A stretch of 64,000 bases of DNA, from assembly GCF_000397205.1 (NCBI RefSeq), contig NC_021237.1:58501-122500 (forward strand), written 5' to 3'. Of the stretch, positions 44,908 to 54,027 are shown piece after piece (positions within the stretch are counted from its first letter, which is position 1; each line of letters starts with the position of its first letter). The notes beneath the pieces were generated by a model, which saw only the letters and a program-made list of their open reading frames with translations, had not been told where the DNA came from and did no database searches. A program made the position numbers and the translations under genes. Source of the stretch: Pseudomonas protegens CHA0 (GTDB taxonomy: Bacteria > Pseudomonadota > Gammaproteobacteria > Pseudomonadales > Pseudomonadaceae).

Positions 44908-45024
44908 GTGGCGAGGGAGCTTGCTCAGGTGCGCAGGCGCTGGTGAGGTAATCCGGCCACGGTGATCGTTTTGCCCTGTCCCTGGGGCTGCTGCGCGGCC
45001 CGGCGGGAGCAAGCTCCCTGGCCA
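44908..45024. repeat. inverted pair of GGCGAGGGAGCTTGCTC REP-like elements
   Basis: ggcgagggagcttgctc (44910-44926) is inverted as gagcaagctccctggcc (45007-45023), 80 nt apart. This is another Pseudomonas REP class. It fills the gap between the M16 peptidase and DUF5924 genes. Confidence 0.8.
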
Positions 45025-45028
45025 TGGG

Positions 45029-46411
45029 TCAGCGGGCCCGGCGGCGCAGCAAGTAGACGCCGAAGCTGCCGAGCAGGACCAGGGACAGCAGGCCGCCGAT
45101 CAGCCAGAGCAGTTGTTCGTCACTGAGCAGCGGTTGTTCGATGCGCAGGTAGCCCGGCTGCTGCAGCAGCTGGCGCAGGGCCAGGTTGGCCTGTTCCAGG
45201 CTCACTGCTTTCAGGCGCTTGGCCGGGTCGCTGAAGCGGCCGTTGTCGAAGTCCCCGAGGGCGCTCCAGTAATAGTCCGCCAGGGCGCTGTTGCCCTGCA
45301 CGGCCCAGGCCTGGCGATCGATGGCAGCCTGTTTCAGGCGGGCGAAGGTGGCCGGGTCGAGGCCGTCCTTGAGCAGCCGTGCCTTGAGCTGCTCTACCAC
45401 TTGCCGGGCTTGGGGCAGGTCGTCGCGCTCAAGGTCGGCATTGAGGCTGAGAAAGCCCACGCCACCGAAGACTTCCCGATCACTCCAGGGGCCGTAGGAC
45501 AATTCGTGCTCAAGACGCAGTTGGCGATACAGCGCCCAGTCCAGGTAGTCCTTGAGCAGGTCGAAGGTCTCGTCGTGCTGCTGGTCCAGCACGGGCTCGG
45601 GAAACAGCCAGTGCAGTTGCGCGCTCTGCCCTACCCAGCCATGGACCAGGGTGCGCTCAGGGGCGGCGGTGCCCTGGATCTGCGGCAGGTCGGGGTGTTC
45701 GCTGGGCTCCACCGGCTCCAGGGCACCGTAGGTGCGCTCCAGGTAGGCCGGTAGCAGGCGATCGAGCTCGCCCACCACGATCAGGGTCATGTTGTTGGGG
45801 GCGTACCAGTCCTTGCGTACCTGCTCCAGCTGGGCCAGGGTCAGGTTTCCGACCTCGGCGCGTTCGGCGCATTTGAGCCCCAGTTCCACCGCCAGCTGGT
45901 TGCCTGCCTTGTGTCCCAGGTCCTGGCGGTCGAGCCAGCGTTGCAGGTGCGAATAGTGACCCCCGCCTTCGCGTTCCACCACTTGCTTGGCCGCGGCCAC
46001 GGCGTTGTCGTCCAGGCGGGTATGGGTCAGCAGCGACAGCAAGAGGTCCAGGACCTTGCGCTGGTTGCGCGCCGGGGCCTCGATGACGAAGGTGGTGTCG
46101 GCATTGCTGGTGTAGGCATTCCATTCGCCGCCCAGGGCCTGCATGCGTTCTTCCAGGCCGCCTTCCCCGCTGTCATCCACGCCGCTGAACAGCAGGTGTT
46201 CCAGCAGGTGCGGCAACTCCTTGTCGGCACAGGCGAAGTCGTCCAGGCCCACCCCCACCACCAGGCGGATCGCCACGTGGCCGCGTTCGCTGCCGGGCTT
46301 GAGCAGCAGTTGCAGGCCATTGGGCAGGGTGTAGCCTTCGACCTGGAAACGATCCAAAGCCCATCCTTGTGCACTGCCCAGCAACAGGCAGGCGAATAAC
46401 AGACAACGCAT
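45029..46411 (-). CDS. M16 family zinc peptidase with C-terminal membrane anchor
   Basis: A 460-aa exported protein: signal peptide (MRCLLFACLLLGSAQGWA), M16 peptidase with the inverted zinc motif HLLEH (in LPHLLEHLLFSG, HxxEH) and the downstream Glu in KQVVEREGGGHYSH. The second, non-catalytic-type half follows, then a C-terminal helix (LLWLIGGLLSLVLLGSFGVYLLRRRAR). The signal peptide and final helix place the enzyme in the periplasm, tethered to the inner membrane. M16B proteins often come as a pair; no partner is adjacent here. Substrate unknown. Confidence 0.9.
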   Translation of the reverse strand: MRCLLFACLLLGSAQGWALDRFQVEGYTLPNGLQLLLKPGSERGHVAIRLVVGVGLDDFACADKELPHLLEHLLFSGVDDSGEGGLEERMQALGGEWNAYTSNADTTFVIEAPARNQRKVLDLLLSLLTHTRLDDNAVAAAKQVVEREGGGHYSHLQRWLDRQDLGHKAGNQLAVELGLKCAERAEVGNLTLAQLEQVRKDWYAPNNMTLIVVGELDRLLPAYLERTYGALEPVEPSEHPDLPQIQGTAAPERTLVHGWVGQSAQLHWLFPEPVLDQQHDETFDLLKDYLDWALYRQLRLEHELSYGPWSDREVFGGVGFLSLNADLERDDLPQARQVVEQLKARLLKDGLDPATFARLKQAAIDRQAWAVQGNSALADYYWSALGDFDNGRFSDPAKRLKAVSLEQANLALRQLLQQPGYLRIEQPLLSDEQLLWLIGGLLSLVLLGSFGVYLLRRRAR

Positions 46412-46467
46412 AACAAGCTTCCTTACGGCGTGCGTAAGTTCTACAGACTTCGTGGGACTGTGGACGT

Positions 46468-48126
46468 TCAGGGTGAATGAGTGATGTCAGCCATCTCTTC
46501 GACCTCCAGCGCGCCGGTGTCCGAGGTTTCCAGAACCACGTAGGCACTGCTGCAGAACAGGGAGTTGAGGCGCTTCATGTCGGCGATCAGCTCCAGGTGC
46601 AGGGAACTGGTCTCGATGCTCTGGACGATCTTGCGTTGCAGGCGGCTGACGTGGGCGTGGGCCAGGCGCCGCTCCTGGGCGCGGAAACGGCGTTTTTCCC
46701 GCAGCAGCTGGCGCGCGCTTTCCGGGTCGGCGCTCAGGAACACCGAGAGCCCCAGGCGCAGGTTGGCGATCAGTTGCGCGTGCAGCCCGGTCAACTCTTC
46801 CAGGCCAACCTCGGAGAAGGAGCGGCGCTGGGAGGTCTTCTGCTGCTGGACCTTGCGCAGCATGCGCTCGATCAGATCGCTGGCCAGCTTGAGGTTGAAC
46901 GCCAGTTCGATGATTTCGGCCCAGCGCCGGCTGTCCTGGTCGCTGAGGTCTTCCCGGGGCATCTGCGCCAGGTACAGCTTGATGGCGCTGTACAGCGCTT
47001 CGACGTCGTCGCTGAGGGCGCGCAGTTCCTGGGTGATGGCGGTCTGTTTGCCCTGCAGCGCGTCGCGCATCGCCTCCAGCATGCTGTCGATCAGGTCACC
47101 GATGCGCAGGGTTTCGCGGGCGGCGTTGGCCAGGGCCAGGCTCGGCGTGGCCAGGGCGGTAGGGTCCAGGTGCCGCGGGCGAGCGCGGCCGTTTTCCTGG
47201 GGGCGCTCCGGCAGCAGCCAGGCGCAGAGCCGGGCCATGGGGCCGACAGTGGGCAGCAGCAACAGGCAGCGGGCGGTGTTGTACAGCAGGTGGAAGCCGA
47301 TCACCACTTCCTGGGGGCTGAAGTCCAGGCTGTCCATCCAGTGGGCCAGTGGGTCGAGCACCGGGATGATCAGCAGCAGGCCGATGAGCTTGTACAGCAG
47401 GCTGCCCAGCGCGACCTGGCGCCCGGCGGCGTTCTGCATGCTGGTGCTGAGGAAGGCCAGTACCCCGCTGCCGATGTTGGCGCCGATCACCAGGCCGATG
47501 GCCACCGGCAGGCTGATGACCCCGGCGCCGGCCAGGGTCGCGGTGAGTAGCACCGCCGCCAGGCTGGAATAGGACACCATGGCGAACACCGCACCCATCA
47601 GCGCATCCAGGAGAATATCGCCGGTCAGCGAGGCGAACAGGACCTTCACGCCCTGGGCATGGGTGATGGGGGCCGCGGCTTCGACGATCAGTTGCAGGGC
47701 CAGGATGATCAGCCCCAGGCCGATGCCGACCCGGCCCAGCTGGCCGGCGCGGGTCTGCTTGCGCGAGAGAAAGAAGATCACCCCGAGGAAGATCAGCAGC
47801 GGCGACAGCCAGGACAGGTCGAAGGTCAGTACCCGGGCCATCAGCGCGGTACCGACGTCGGCGCCGAGCATGGTGGCCAGCGCCGGGGTCAGCGCCATCA
47901 GGCCCTGGCCGACAAAGGACGTCACCAGCATCGCCGTGGCGTTGCTGCTCTGGACCATGGCCGTGACCAGGATCCCGGCAATGAACGCCAGTGGTCGCCT
48001 GGCCATGTTCTGGCCGATCACGTGGCGCAGGTTGGAGCCGTAGACCCGCAGGATGCCGGTACGGACGATATGCGTACCCCAGATCAGCAGGGCCACGGCG
48101 GAAAGCAGATTGAGCAGGGTCAGCAT
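46468..48126 (-). CDS. Na/Pi cotransporter family protein with PhoU-like tail
   Basis: A 552-aa protein. The first 300 residues contain two inverted repeats of the Na/Pi symporter type with MVQSSNATAMLVTSFVGQG and MVSYSSLAAVLLTATLAGAGV (QSS-type substrate motifs). The remaining 250 residues are helical and PhoU-like (LALANAARETLRIGDLIDSMLEAMRDALQGKQ). It is likely a phosphate/sodium transporter or regulator. The start MLTLLNLLSAVALLIWG follows GGGGGG; a longer frame begins 10 codons upstream without merit. Confidence 0.93.
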   Translation of the reverse strand: MLTLLNLLSAVALLIWGTHIVRTGILRVYGSNLRHVIGQNMARRPLAFIAGILVTAMVQSSNATAMLVTSFVGQGLMALTPALATMLGADVGTALMARVLTFDLSWLSPLLIFLGVIFFLSRKQTRAGQLGRVGIGLGLIILALQLIVEAAAPITHAQGVKVLFASLTGDILLDALMGAVFAMVSYSSLAAVLLTATLAGAGVISLPVAIGLVIGANIGSGVLAFLSTSMQNAAGRQVALGSLLYKLIGLLLIIPVLDPLAHWMDSLDFSPQEVVIGFHLLYNTARCLLLLPTVGPMARLCAWLLPERPQENGRARPRHLDPTALATPSLALANAARETLRIGDLIDSMLEAMRDALQGKQTAITQELRALSDDVEALYSAIKLYLAQMPREDLSDQDSRRWAEIIELAFNLKLASDLIERMLRKVQQQKTSQRRSFSEVGLEELTGLHAQLIANLRLGLSVFLSADPESARQLLREKRRFRAQERRLAHAHVSRLQRKIVQSIETSSLHLELIADMKRLNSLFCSSAYVVLETSDTGALEVEEMADITHSP

Positions 48127-48298
48127 AGAGGCCCCCCCTGGGGTGAAGTGCCCCAAGCGGGGCGAGTGGACGTTGTTGCGCGACGTTCTACGTTATGTAC
48201 TTAAGCTGTAGTTGGCTAACGCACGAGGCGCCAGCATCGCATAGCCAAACCGGCGATTGAAACAAAACTGTCATGAAAACAGCTTCCTGCAGACGCAG

Positions 48299-48322
48299 AA
48301 AAGGGGCTCGAGAGCCCCTTTT
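48299..48322 (-). terminator. terminator downstream of terC
   Basis: aaaaggggct, loop cgag, agcccctttt. The stem is perfect and symmetric, so it can stop transcription on either strand; on the minus strand it follows terC by 21 bp. Confidence 0.85.
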
Positions 48323-48342
48323 CCATTCAGCGCATTCCCGGA

Positions 48343-49110
48343 TTATTGACCAGGAACGTCCTTGCGCAGTTTCACCGGGTCCTGCTGTTTTTTCTTTTTC
48401 GCGATGGCGGTGCGCATCTTGATGTTGATGGCTTCCACCGCCAGGGAGAAGGCCATGGCGAAGTAGACGTAGCCTTTTGGCACGTGCACTTCGAAGGCTT
48501 CGGCGATCAGGACCGTACCCACCACCAGCAGGAAGGACAGCGCGAGCATTTTCAGCGACGGGTGCTTGTCGATGAATTCGCTGATGGTCCCGGCCGCCAG
48601 CATCATCACCAGCACCGCGACGATGATGGCCGCCACCATGACCGGCACATGGGAAACCATGCCCACGGCGGTGATCACCGAATCCAGGGAGAAGACGATG
48701 TCGATAATGGCGATCTGGATGATGGTGTAGAGGAAGTTGCCGCCCTTGCCCTTGGGCTCATCAATGGTTTCGTCCTCGCCTTCCAGGGCGTGGTACATCT
48801 CCTGGGAGCTTTTCCACAGCAGGAACAGGCCACCGAAGAACAGGATCAGGTCACGCCCGGAAATGCCCTGGCCGAAGACCACGAACAGGTCGGCCGTGAG
48901 GCGCATGACCCAGGTGATCGACAGCAGCAACAGAATGCGCGTGACCATCGCCAGCGCCAGACCGAAGATTCGCGTGCGCGCCTGCATGTGCTTGGGCATG
49001 CGGCTGACCAGGATCGAGATCATGATGATGTTGTCGATGCCCAGGACGATCTCCAGGGCAGTCAGGGTAAAGAAGGCAACCCAGATTTCCGGGTTGGTCA
49101 GCCATTCCAT
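48343..49110 (-). CDS. TerC family integral membrane protein
   Basis: A 255-aa protein with seven to eight helices. The key acidic motifs are ALEIVLGIDNIIMISILVSRM and IIDIVFSLDSVITAVGMV, the conserved EIVLGIDN / FSLDSV pair of TerC/Alx proteins. Related proteins export manganese or resist tellurite; the substrate here is not known. The Lys-rich tail is KMRTAIAKKKKQQDPVKLRKDVPGQ. No yybP-ykoY riboswitch is visible upstream. Confidence 0.93.
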   Translation of the reverse strand: MEWLTNPEIWVAFFTLTALEIVLGIDNIIMISILVSRMPKHMQARTRIFGLALAMVTRILLLLSITWVMRLTADLFVVFGQGISGRDLILFFGGLFLLWKSSQEMYHALEGEDETIDEPKGKGGNFLYTIIQIAIIDIVFSLDSVITAVGMVSHVPVMVAAIIVAVLVMMLAAGTISEFIDKHPSLKMLALSFLLVVGTVLIAEAFEVHVPKGYVYFAMAFSLAVEAINIKMRTAIAKKKKQQDPVKLRKDVPGQ

Positions 49111-49177
49111 GTGTATTCCTTTGAGCGAGTGTTATAGCCCGGGCCGTGAGGCCGGCCCGGGCGCAGAAGCATTGCTT

Positions 49178-50485
49178 TTATAGAGTGCTGAACAGCGGAA
49201 AAATCCCCATCAGCAAGGCGGCGAACATTATGCACAGGCAGACCAGCACTGCCCACTTGAGGGTGAAGCGCTGGTGATCGCCGAACTCGATACCGGCCAG
49301 GGCCACCAACAGGTAGGTCGAGGGTACCAGCGGGCTGAGCAAGTGCACGGGTTGGCCGACGATCGACGCACGGGCCATTTCCACCGCGGTGATGCCGTAG
49401 TGGCTGGCGGCTTCGGCCAGCACCGGCAGCACGCCGTAGTAGAAGGCATCGTTGGACATGAAGAAGGTGAACGGCATGCTCACCAGCGCGGTAATCACCG
49501 CCAGGTACGGCCCCAGGGCTTCCGGGATCACCGCCAGCAGGCTCTTGGACATGGCATCCACCATGCCGGTGCCGGACAGGATGCCGGTGAAGATGCCCGC
49601 CGCGAAGATCAGCCCGACCACCGCCAGCACGCTGCCGGCGTGGGCCGCGACCCTATCCTTCTGCTGCTGCAGGCAGGGATAGTTGACGATCATGGCGATA
49701 CTGAAGGCCACCATGAACAGCACCGGCAACGGCAGCAGCCCGGCGATCAGCGCGCACATCAGGGCGAAGGTCAGGGCGCCGTTGAACCAGATCAGCTTGG
49801 GACGACGAGCGTCGGGGTACTGCGACACGCTGATCTCGCTGTGGTCGATCTCGTCGCCCGCCAGGTGCAGTTCACCCAGGCGCGCCCTTTCCCGCTTGCC
49901 GTACATGTAGGCGATCGCCAGGATCGCCACCACGCCGGCCAGCATGGCCGGGATCATGGGCACGAAGATGTCCGACGGGTCCACGTGCAGGGCGCTGGCC
50001 GCGCGGGCGGTCGGGCCGCCCCAGGGGGTCATGTTCATCACCCCGCCGGCGAGGATGATCAGGCCGGCCATGATTCGCGGGCTCATGCCGATGCGGCTGT
50101 ACAGCGGCAGCATGGCGGCCACGCAGATCATGTAGGTGGTGGCGCCGTCACCGTCCAGGGACACCACCAGGGCCAGTACCGCAGTGCCCACCGAGACCTT
50201 CAGCGGGTCGCCCTTGACCAGCTTGAGGATCTTGCGCACGGCCGGGTCGAACAGGCCGGAGTCGATCATCAGGGCGAAATACAGAATGGCGAACATCAGC
50301 ATCACGCCGGTGGGCGCGAGCTTGGTGATGCCTTCGAGCATCATCGGGCCGATCTTCGGCGCGAACCCGCCGAACAGGGCGAACAGGATGGGCACGATGA
50401 TCAGGGCGATCAGCGCCGACAGGCGCTTGGTCATGATCAGGAACATGAAGGTGATGACCATGGCAAAGCCAAGGAAAGTCAGCAT
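49178..50485 (-). CDS. CitMHS family citrate:proton symporter
   Basis: A 435-aa transporter with about twelve helices, starting MLTFLGFAMVITFMFLIMTKRLSALIALIIVPILFALFGGF. The text LDGDGATTYMICVAAMLPLYSRIGMSP and GVMNMTPWGGPTARAASAL matches the CitMHS family, which takes up metal-citrate complexes. It lies 67 bp upstream of terC; co-transcription is possible. It is divergent from the GFA gene. Confidence 0.93.
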   Translation of the reverse strand: MLTFLGFAMVITFMFLIMTKRLSALIALIIVPILFALFGGFAPKIGPMMLEGITKLAPTGVMLMFAILYFALMIDSGLFDPAVRKILKLVKGDPLKVSVGTAVLALVVSLDGDGATTYMICVAAMLPLYSRIGMSPRIMAGLIILAGGVMNMTPWGGPTARAASALHVDPSDIFVPMIPAMLAGVVAILAIAYMYGKRERARLGELHLAGDEIDHSEISVSQYPDARRPKLIWFNGALTFALMCALIAGLLPLPVLFMVAFSIAMIVNYPCLQQQKDRVAAHAGSVLAVVGLIFAAGIFTGILSGTGMVDAMSKSLLAVIPEALGPYLAVITALVSMPFTFFMSNDAFYYGVLPVLAEAASHYGITAVEMARASIVGQPVHLLSPLVPSTYLLVALAGIEFGDHQRFTLKWAVLVCLCIMFAALLMGIFPLFSTL

Positions 50486-50804
50486 GGGATTACTCCAGGC
50501 GTAGCGCGGCTAGGGAATGGCGAACCGGGTGGGATCAGCGCAGAACGGCAAGCACGAGGCGTACGGGAGGAGTTGCAGCGAACAGGCGGGTAGGAGCGGA
50601 CATCAGAATCACCATTGTTGTTGTTAATAGGGCCGGGAGCGCGAGAAACGCCCGCTGTGGCCAACCGGTCTGTTGCCGGTAGTGGAGGCGATCCTAATGG
50701 GGGAAGCTTTCAGCCAGCTTTCGTCGCTGAAAGGAACGAACGGATGTTGCAGCAGGCGACCAGCGGCATAAAGTGATGGCTATCGGCGCCAGGGAGACAT
50801 GCAC
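50486..50804. other. intergenic region upstream of the citrate transporter and GFA genes
   Basis: A 319-bp gap holding two divergent promoters. I see one clear hairpin: ctttcagc (50707-50714) with gctgaaag (50726-50733), 11-nt loop. No gene or consensus promoter was convincing. Confidence 0.6.
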
Positions 50805-51206
50805 ATGAGAGAGTTGCACACCGGAGGCTGCCACTGCGGGCGGCTGCGTTACCAGTTCAGCGGCCCGTTGCGGGACATCGCCCACTGCCATTGCTCGATC
50901 TGCCGCCGGGTCAGTGGCGGTCTGGTGACCACCTGGATCACCCTGCCCGCCTCGGCTTTCGAATGGCTGGAAGGCGTTCCCGCCCGGTACGACTCATCTG
51001 GAAGTTGTGCGCGCTATTTCTGCGGCAACTGTGGTGCTCATTTGGCGCTGATTACCCACCTGAGCCCAGACAGCATCGATGTCACCATCGCCACCCTGGA
51101 TCACCCGGAACGGGCGCCTGCAGACCGGCATATCTGGACCGACAGCCGCCTGCCCTGGTTGCATCTGGACGAGCACCTGCCGCAAGAACCGCAGGAAACC
51201 CTGTAG
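50805..51206 (+). CDS. GFA family protein (glutathione-dependent formaldehyde-activating domain)
   Basis: A 133-aa zinc-binding protein of the Mss4-like fold. The zinc cysteines are in GGCHCGRLRY, CHCSICRRVSGG and YFCGNCGAHLA. It is predicted to bind glutathione adducts, but activity toward formaldehyde is disputed for this family. Start: ATG at 50805 is 8 nt after GGGAG; an ATG at 50799 lies only 2 nt from it, so the second is preferred. Confidence 0.92.
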   Translation: MRELHTGGCHCGRLRYQFSGPLRDIAHCHCSICRRVSGGLVTTWITLPASAFEWLEGVPARYDSSGSCARYFCGNCGAHLALITHLSPDSIDVTIATLDHPERAPADRHIWTDSRLPWLHLDEHLPQEPQETL

Positions 51207-51315
51207 CCGCGGCCGTAGGCTGCGCACGAGCGCGTAGCGGTCGCGAGGCTCTCAAGGCCGCCCAGCAAGGCCCTTCGGTCCTTTTCGCAGCCTCGCGGGC
51301 TCGGCAGCGCTACGG
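51204..51315. repeat. REPIN of the TGTAGCCGC class between convergent genes
   Basis: tgtagccgcggccgtaggct begins inside the GFA stop region, and a decayed inverted copy (cgcagcctcgcgggctcggc followed by agcgctacggca) ends near 51315. It is the same class as the one at 10269. Confidence 0.6.
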
Positions 51316-53271
51316 CAGTTCCAGGCCGCCTGCCGCCTTGTGCAGCGTCCGCAGATGCTCGCCCACCAGCTTCAGGTTGGCCTCGTTGGCGGCGATTTCC
51401 GCCGCTCGGGCCGGTTCCAGCAGGGCTCGCACTTCCTTGTCCAGGTCACCGGTCAAGGATTGCAGTTGCTTCTGCCGCTGGCTGCTCTCGGACTCCAGGC
51501 GTTGCCATTCAGCGGGCTGAGGCAGGCCGTAGCCGCCGCTGCCCAGCAATTCTGCCGGGCGGCTGAGGAAGCCGCTGTTGGCGAGGATCTGCTGCAGGGT
51601 CTTGTTGGCCTGCTCCATACCACCATTTTTCAGCTCGCGAGCCCCCAGGTAGCGCTGCTTGACCTCGTCCTGAGCCAACAGCAGTTGCCGGCGATAACTG
51701 GCCTGCTCCAGCAGCAGCAAGGCGGCGCTGGTGCGCAGGTCGGCCTGGTCGAACCAGTGCCGGCGTTCCTCGGCACTCAGCGACAGCCAGTCTTCGACGC
51801 TGGCCTGCTTGATCGGCAGGCGCTTCTTGATCACCTCGAACATCGCCTGGTAGCGGTCGCGGAAGGAGTCGAAGCGATACCCCAGGCGCAGCGCCTCGCG
51901 CGGGTCGTCGAGCACGCTGGTGTCCGCCAGCCCCCTGCCCTTGAGCACCTCCAGCAAGCCGTTGGGCATGATGCTGTCGAGGCCGATCAGTTGCTTGTTG
52001 TTGCTGCCGCTGCGCAGCAGCTTGAGGCTTTCCACTGCGCAGTTGTTGGACAGGAAGTAATAGTTGCCGTCGTAGCTCCAATGCATCTCGGCGGCGTGCT
52101 CCACCACTTCCTCGATCTCGCTGCGTGACAGCTTCAACGGCACCGAGGCCAGGCTGCGCAGCTCGGTCTTGGTGTACTCGTCGATGACCTGGGACAGCGG
52201 CAGGACAAACAGCCGCGAAGGGTACTTGCCCACCAGGCCGTCCCAGCTGGAGAGCTGCACGTCACCAACGAAGGCGCGGTAGGACAGCACCAGGTGCTGG
52301 TCCAGGTCCAGCCGGCAATCCGGCCCGCGGGGGCGGCCCGGGGCGCAGATCACCAGGCGCAGCATGCTGTGGCCCCAGCGGCTGACCCAGTTCTGGTTGG
52401 CTTCGGCCAGCAGGTAGTCCACCGCGTAGACCCGCTCCGGGTCCACCTGCCCCAGGGGCGTCTTGGCGAAGTCGTTGCCGGCGTTGAGGAAGGCGAAGGA
52501 CTTGGCGCAGCTGTCCTTGGTGGCCGGCGCCCAGCCGAAATGTTCCTGGTAATAGCGGTACAGCGCCGGGCGGCGGCAGGCGTAGCTCGGATCGAGAAGG
52601 AAGTACTCCATGTTCACCGCGACGAATTCCTTCGGGTTGGTGATCTCGTAGATGTCCGGGCTGCGGGCGACCTGACGGTTGTGCTGCTCGCGTTCGCCAC
52701 GGCGGCCGACGTATTGCGGCCAACCGGCCAGATCCAGCAGCCGTGGATCATCGCTGAGGGTGAAGCGCCGGTCATTCTGGCCGCGACACTCATCCGGCAG
52801 GCCGATCAGCCCGGAGGTGCTGTTCTTGCGAGTGCAGCGCTGGATCAGGCTGCGCTCGGCACCGGGCCACAAACGCGCGCGATCATAAATGTGGGTCAGT
52901 TCATGGAGTACCGTGGCGAGCATTTCCCGGCGCACGGTGCCATGGGGGCGGCTGGTCTTCTGGGTGGCGGCGGAGCCGTCGGTCAGGCTGGGCAGCAAGG
53001 CGCGGTTGAGGTCCAGTTCCGACACCAGGGATGCCTCGCCATAGGCGTTGTCGGGCATTCGGTCGGTCCAGCCGACATCAATGGTGCGATCCAGTTGCTG
53101 GATGAAACGCGGCGGCAACGCCTGCATCGCTTCATCCAGCAGTGCCTGGCTGGCGTGTTGCTGCGCCGGGCTCAAGCCATCGGTCTTGAGGCGCAGTTGC
53201 AGGTCGGCCTGGGCGGTGCCGCAGAGCAGCCCCAGGGTCCCGGCCAGCAGCCAGGCTAGGAGTGGTTTCAC
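51310..53271 (-). CDS. exported DUF4105 protein with an additional HExxH motif
   Basis: A 653-aa protein with a signal peptide (MKPLLAWLLAGTLGLLCGTAQA). The N-terminal part (about 90-250) contains H123-ELT-H127 in LHELTHIYDRARLW, the HExxH zinc motif followed by Asp. The middle part (about 285-440) is a DUF4105 domain with H301 in RWGHSMLRL and C411 in YYFLSNNCAVESLKLL, the expected His/Cys pair of an NlpC/P60-like fold. The last 200 residues are helical (LLLEQASYRRQLLLAQDEVKQRY...). It could be a periplasmic hydrolase with two possible active sites. Its gene follows the DUF2388 gene with a 4-bp overlap. Confidence 0.85.
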   Translation of the reverse strand: MKPLLAWLLAGTLGLLCGTAQADLQLRLKTDGLSPAQQHASQALLDEAMQALPPRFIQQLDRTIDVGWTDRMPDNAYGEASLVSELDLNRALLPSLTDGSAATQKTSRPHGTVRREMLATVLHELTHIYDRARLWPGAERSLIQRCTRKNSTSGLIGLPDECRGQNDRRFTLSDDPRLLDLAGWPQYVGRRGEREQHNRQVARSPDIYEITNPKEFVAVNMEYFLLDPSYACRRPALYRYYQEHFGWAPATKDSCAKSFAFLNAGNDFAKTPLGQVDPERVYAVDYLLAEANQNWVSRWGHSMLRLVICAPGRPRGPDCRLDLDQHLVLSYRAFVGDVQLSSWDGLVGKYPSRLFVLPLSQVIDEYTKTELRSLASVPLKLSRSEIEEVVEHAAEMHWSYDGNYYFLSNNCAVESLKLLRSGSNNKQLIGLDSIMPNGLLEVLKGRGLADTSVLDDPREALRLGYRFDSFRDRYQAMFEVIKKRLPIKQASVEDWLSLSAEERRHWFDQADLRTSAALLLLEQASYRRQLLLAQDEVKQRYLGARELKNGGMEQANKTLQQILANSGFLSRPAELLGSGGYGLPQPAEWQRLESESSQRQKQLQSLTGDLDKEVRALLEPARAAEIAANEANLKLVGEHLRTLHKAAGGLELP

Positions 53272-53588
53272 AGGGCCAGGATGGCTTCGGCAAGCACCTG
53301 GTCGCTGGCGTCGCGGGCTTCTGGCAGCTGCGTGCGCAGGGCATTGAACGCCGCTTCAAGTTGCGCGCCGCGGATATCACCGTTGCTGGCGACGAAGCTG
53401 GCGGCATCGTCGTGGGCTTCGCGCACGACTTTGGAGTCACGGATCGAAGTGGTGGTGTCCGAGGTGAAATCGATCGTGCGGCCGGAGGCGCGGACGATGA
53501 TGTTACTGGTGGCCACCAGGGTGTGTGCCTGGGCCACGTCGGCCAACAACAGCAGGCCAAGGGTGGCGGCAATCAGCGGGCTACGCAT
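53268..53588 (-). CDS. DUF2388 exported protein, copy 3
   Basis: A 106-aa protein with a signal peptide (MRSPLIAATLGLLLLADVAQA) and a DUF2388 domain: LVATSNIIVRASGRTIDFTSDTTTSIRDSKVVREAHDDAASFVASNGDIRGAQLEAAFNALR, then a short Leu/Ala C terminus (LAEAILAL). The repeated sequence R-x-x-HDDAASFVAS-G-xRGAxLE is shared with copies 1 and 2. It overlaps the DUF4105 gene start by 4 bp, so the two are translationally coupled. Function unknown. Confidence 0.92.
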   Translation of the reverse strand: MRSPLIAATLGLLLLADVAQAHTLVATSNIIVRASGRTIDFTSDTTTSIRDSKVVREAHDDAASFVASNGDIRGAQLEAAFNALRTQLPEARDASDQVLAEAILAL

Positions 53589-53615
53589 GGAACGACTCCG
53601 GAAGAACAGGGATGG

Positions 53616-53924
53616 TTATTGGACGAGAATTGCCTGCGCCAGTTCAAGGTCGCTGGCATGAAGTTTTGCCGGGTCCTGGCGCAGGTATTCCAGCGCAGAC
53701 TCCAGGCGGGCGCCGCGCAGTTGGCCGTCGGTTGCCACGAAGGCAGCGGCGTCATCCTGGGCAGCAAGCAGCAGTTTATGGTCGAAGGGCGCCGAGGTCA
53801 CCTGGCCTGTCGCATAGACGGTGACAACCAGGCTTTGGGTGGTGAGGTCGAATGCCTGCACCGAACCGGCCCAACAGGCGGCGATCAATACGGGAGCGGA
53901 AAGCGAAATACGGAACAAACCCAA
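53616..53924 (-). CDS. DUF2388 exported protein, copy 2 (diverged)
   Basis: A 102-aa protein with a signal peptide (MGLFRISLSAPVLIAACWAGSVQA). The DUF2388 core is more diverged: FDLTTQSLVVTVYATGQVTSAPFDHKLLLAAQDDAAAFVATDGQLRGARLESALEYLRQ, ending ELAQAILVQ. It lies 27 bp upstream of copy 3 on the same strand. The SIRDSK/SLRDNK segment of the other copies is replaced by PFDHKL here. Confidence 0.9.
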   Translation of the reverse strand: MGLFRISLSAPVLIAACWAGSVQAFDLTTQSLVVTVYATGQVTSAPFDHKLLLAAQDDAAAFVATDGQLRGARLESALEYLRQDPAKLHASDLELAQAILVQ

Positions 53925-54027
53925 GAGTCTCGACAGCTGAAAACCAGCGCCAAGGCTAGCGCAATGCCCCTTGGAGGACCAGCGCAGAGGGTTTCAGGTG
54001 CGCCGGGGCACCTGAAACCGAGACGCT

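Noticed and set aside
42375..44951. 858-codon open frame opposite the MCE operon and DUF5924 gene
   Set aside because: It spans several well-supported genes on the other strand and shows only Gln/Gly/Arg/His-rich shadow sequence.
48343..49110. Manganese riboswitch (yybP-ykoY) upstream of terC
   Set aside because: The 67-bp gap to the citrate transporter gene is too short and has no matching structure.
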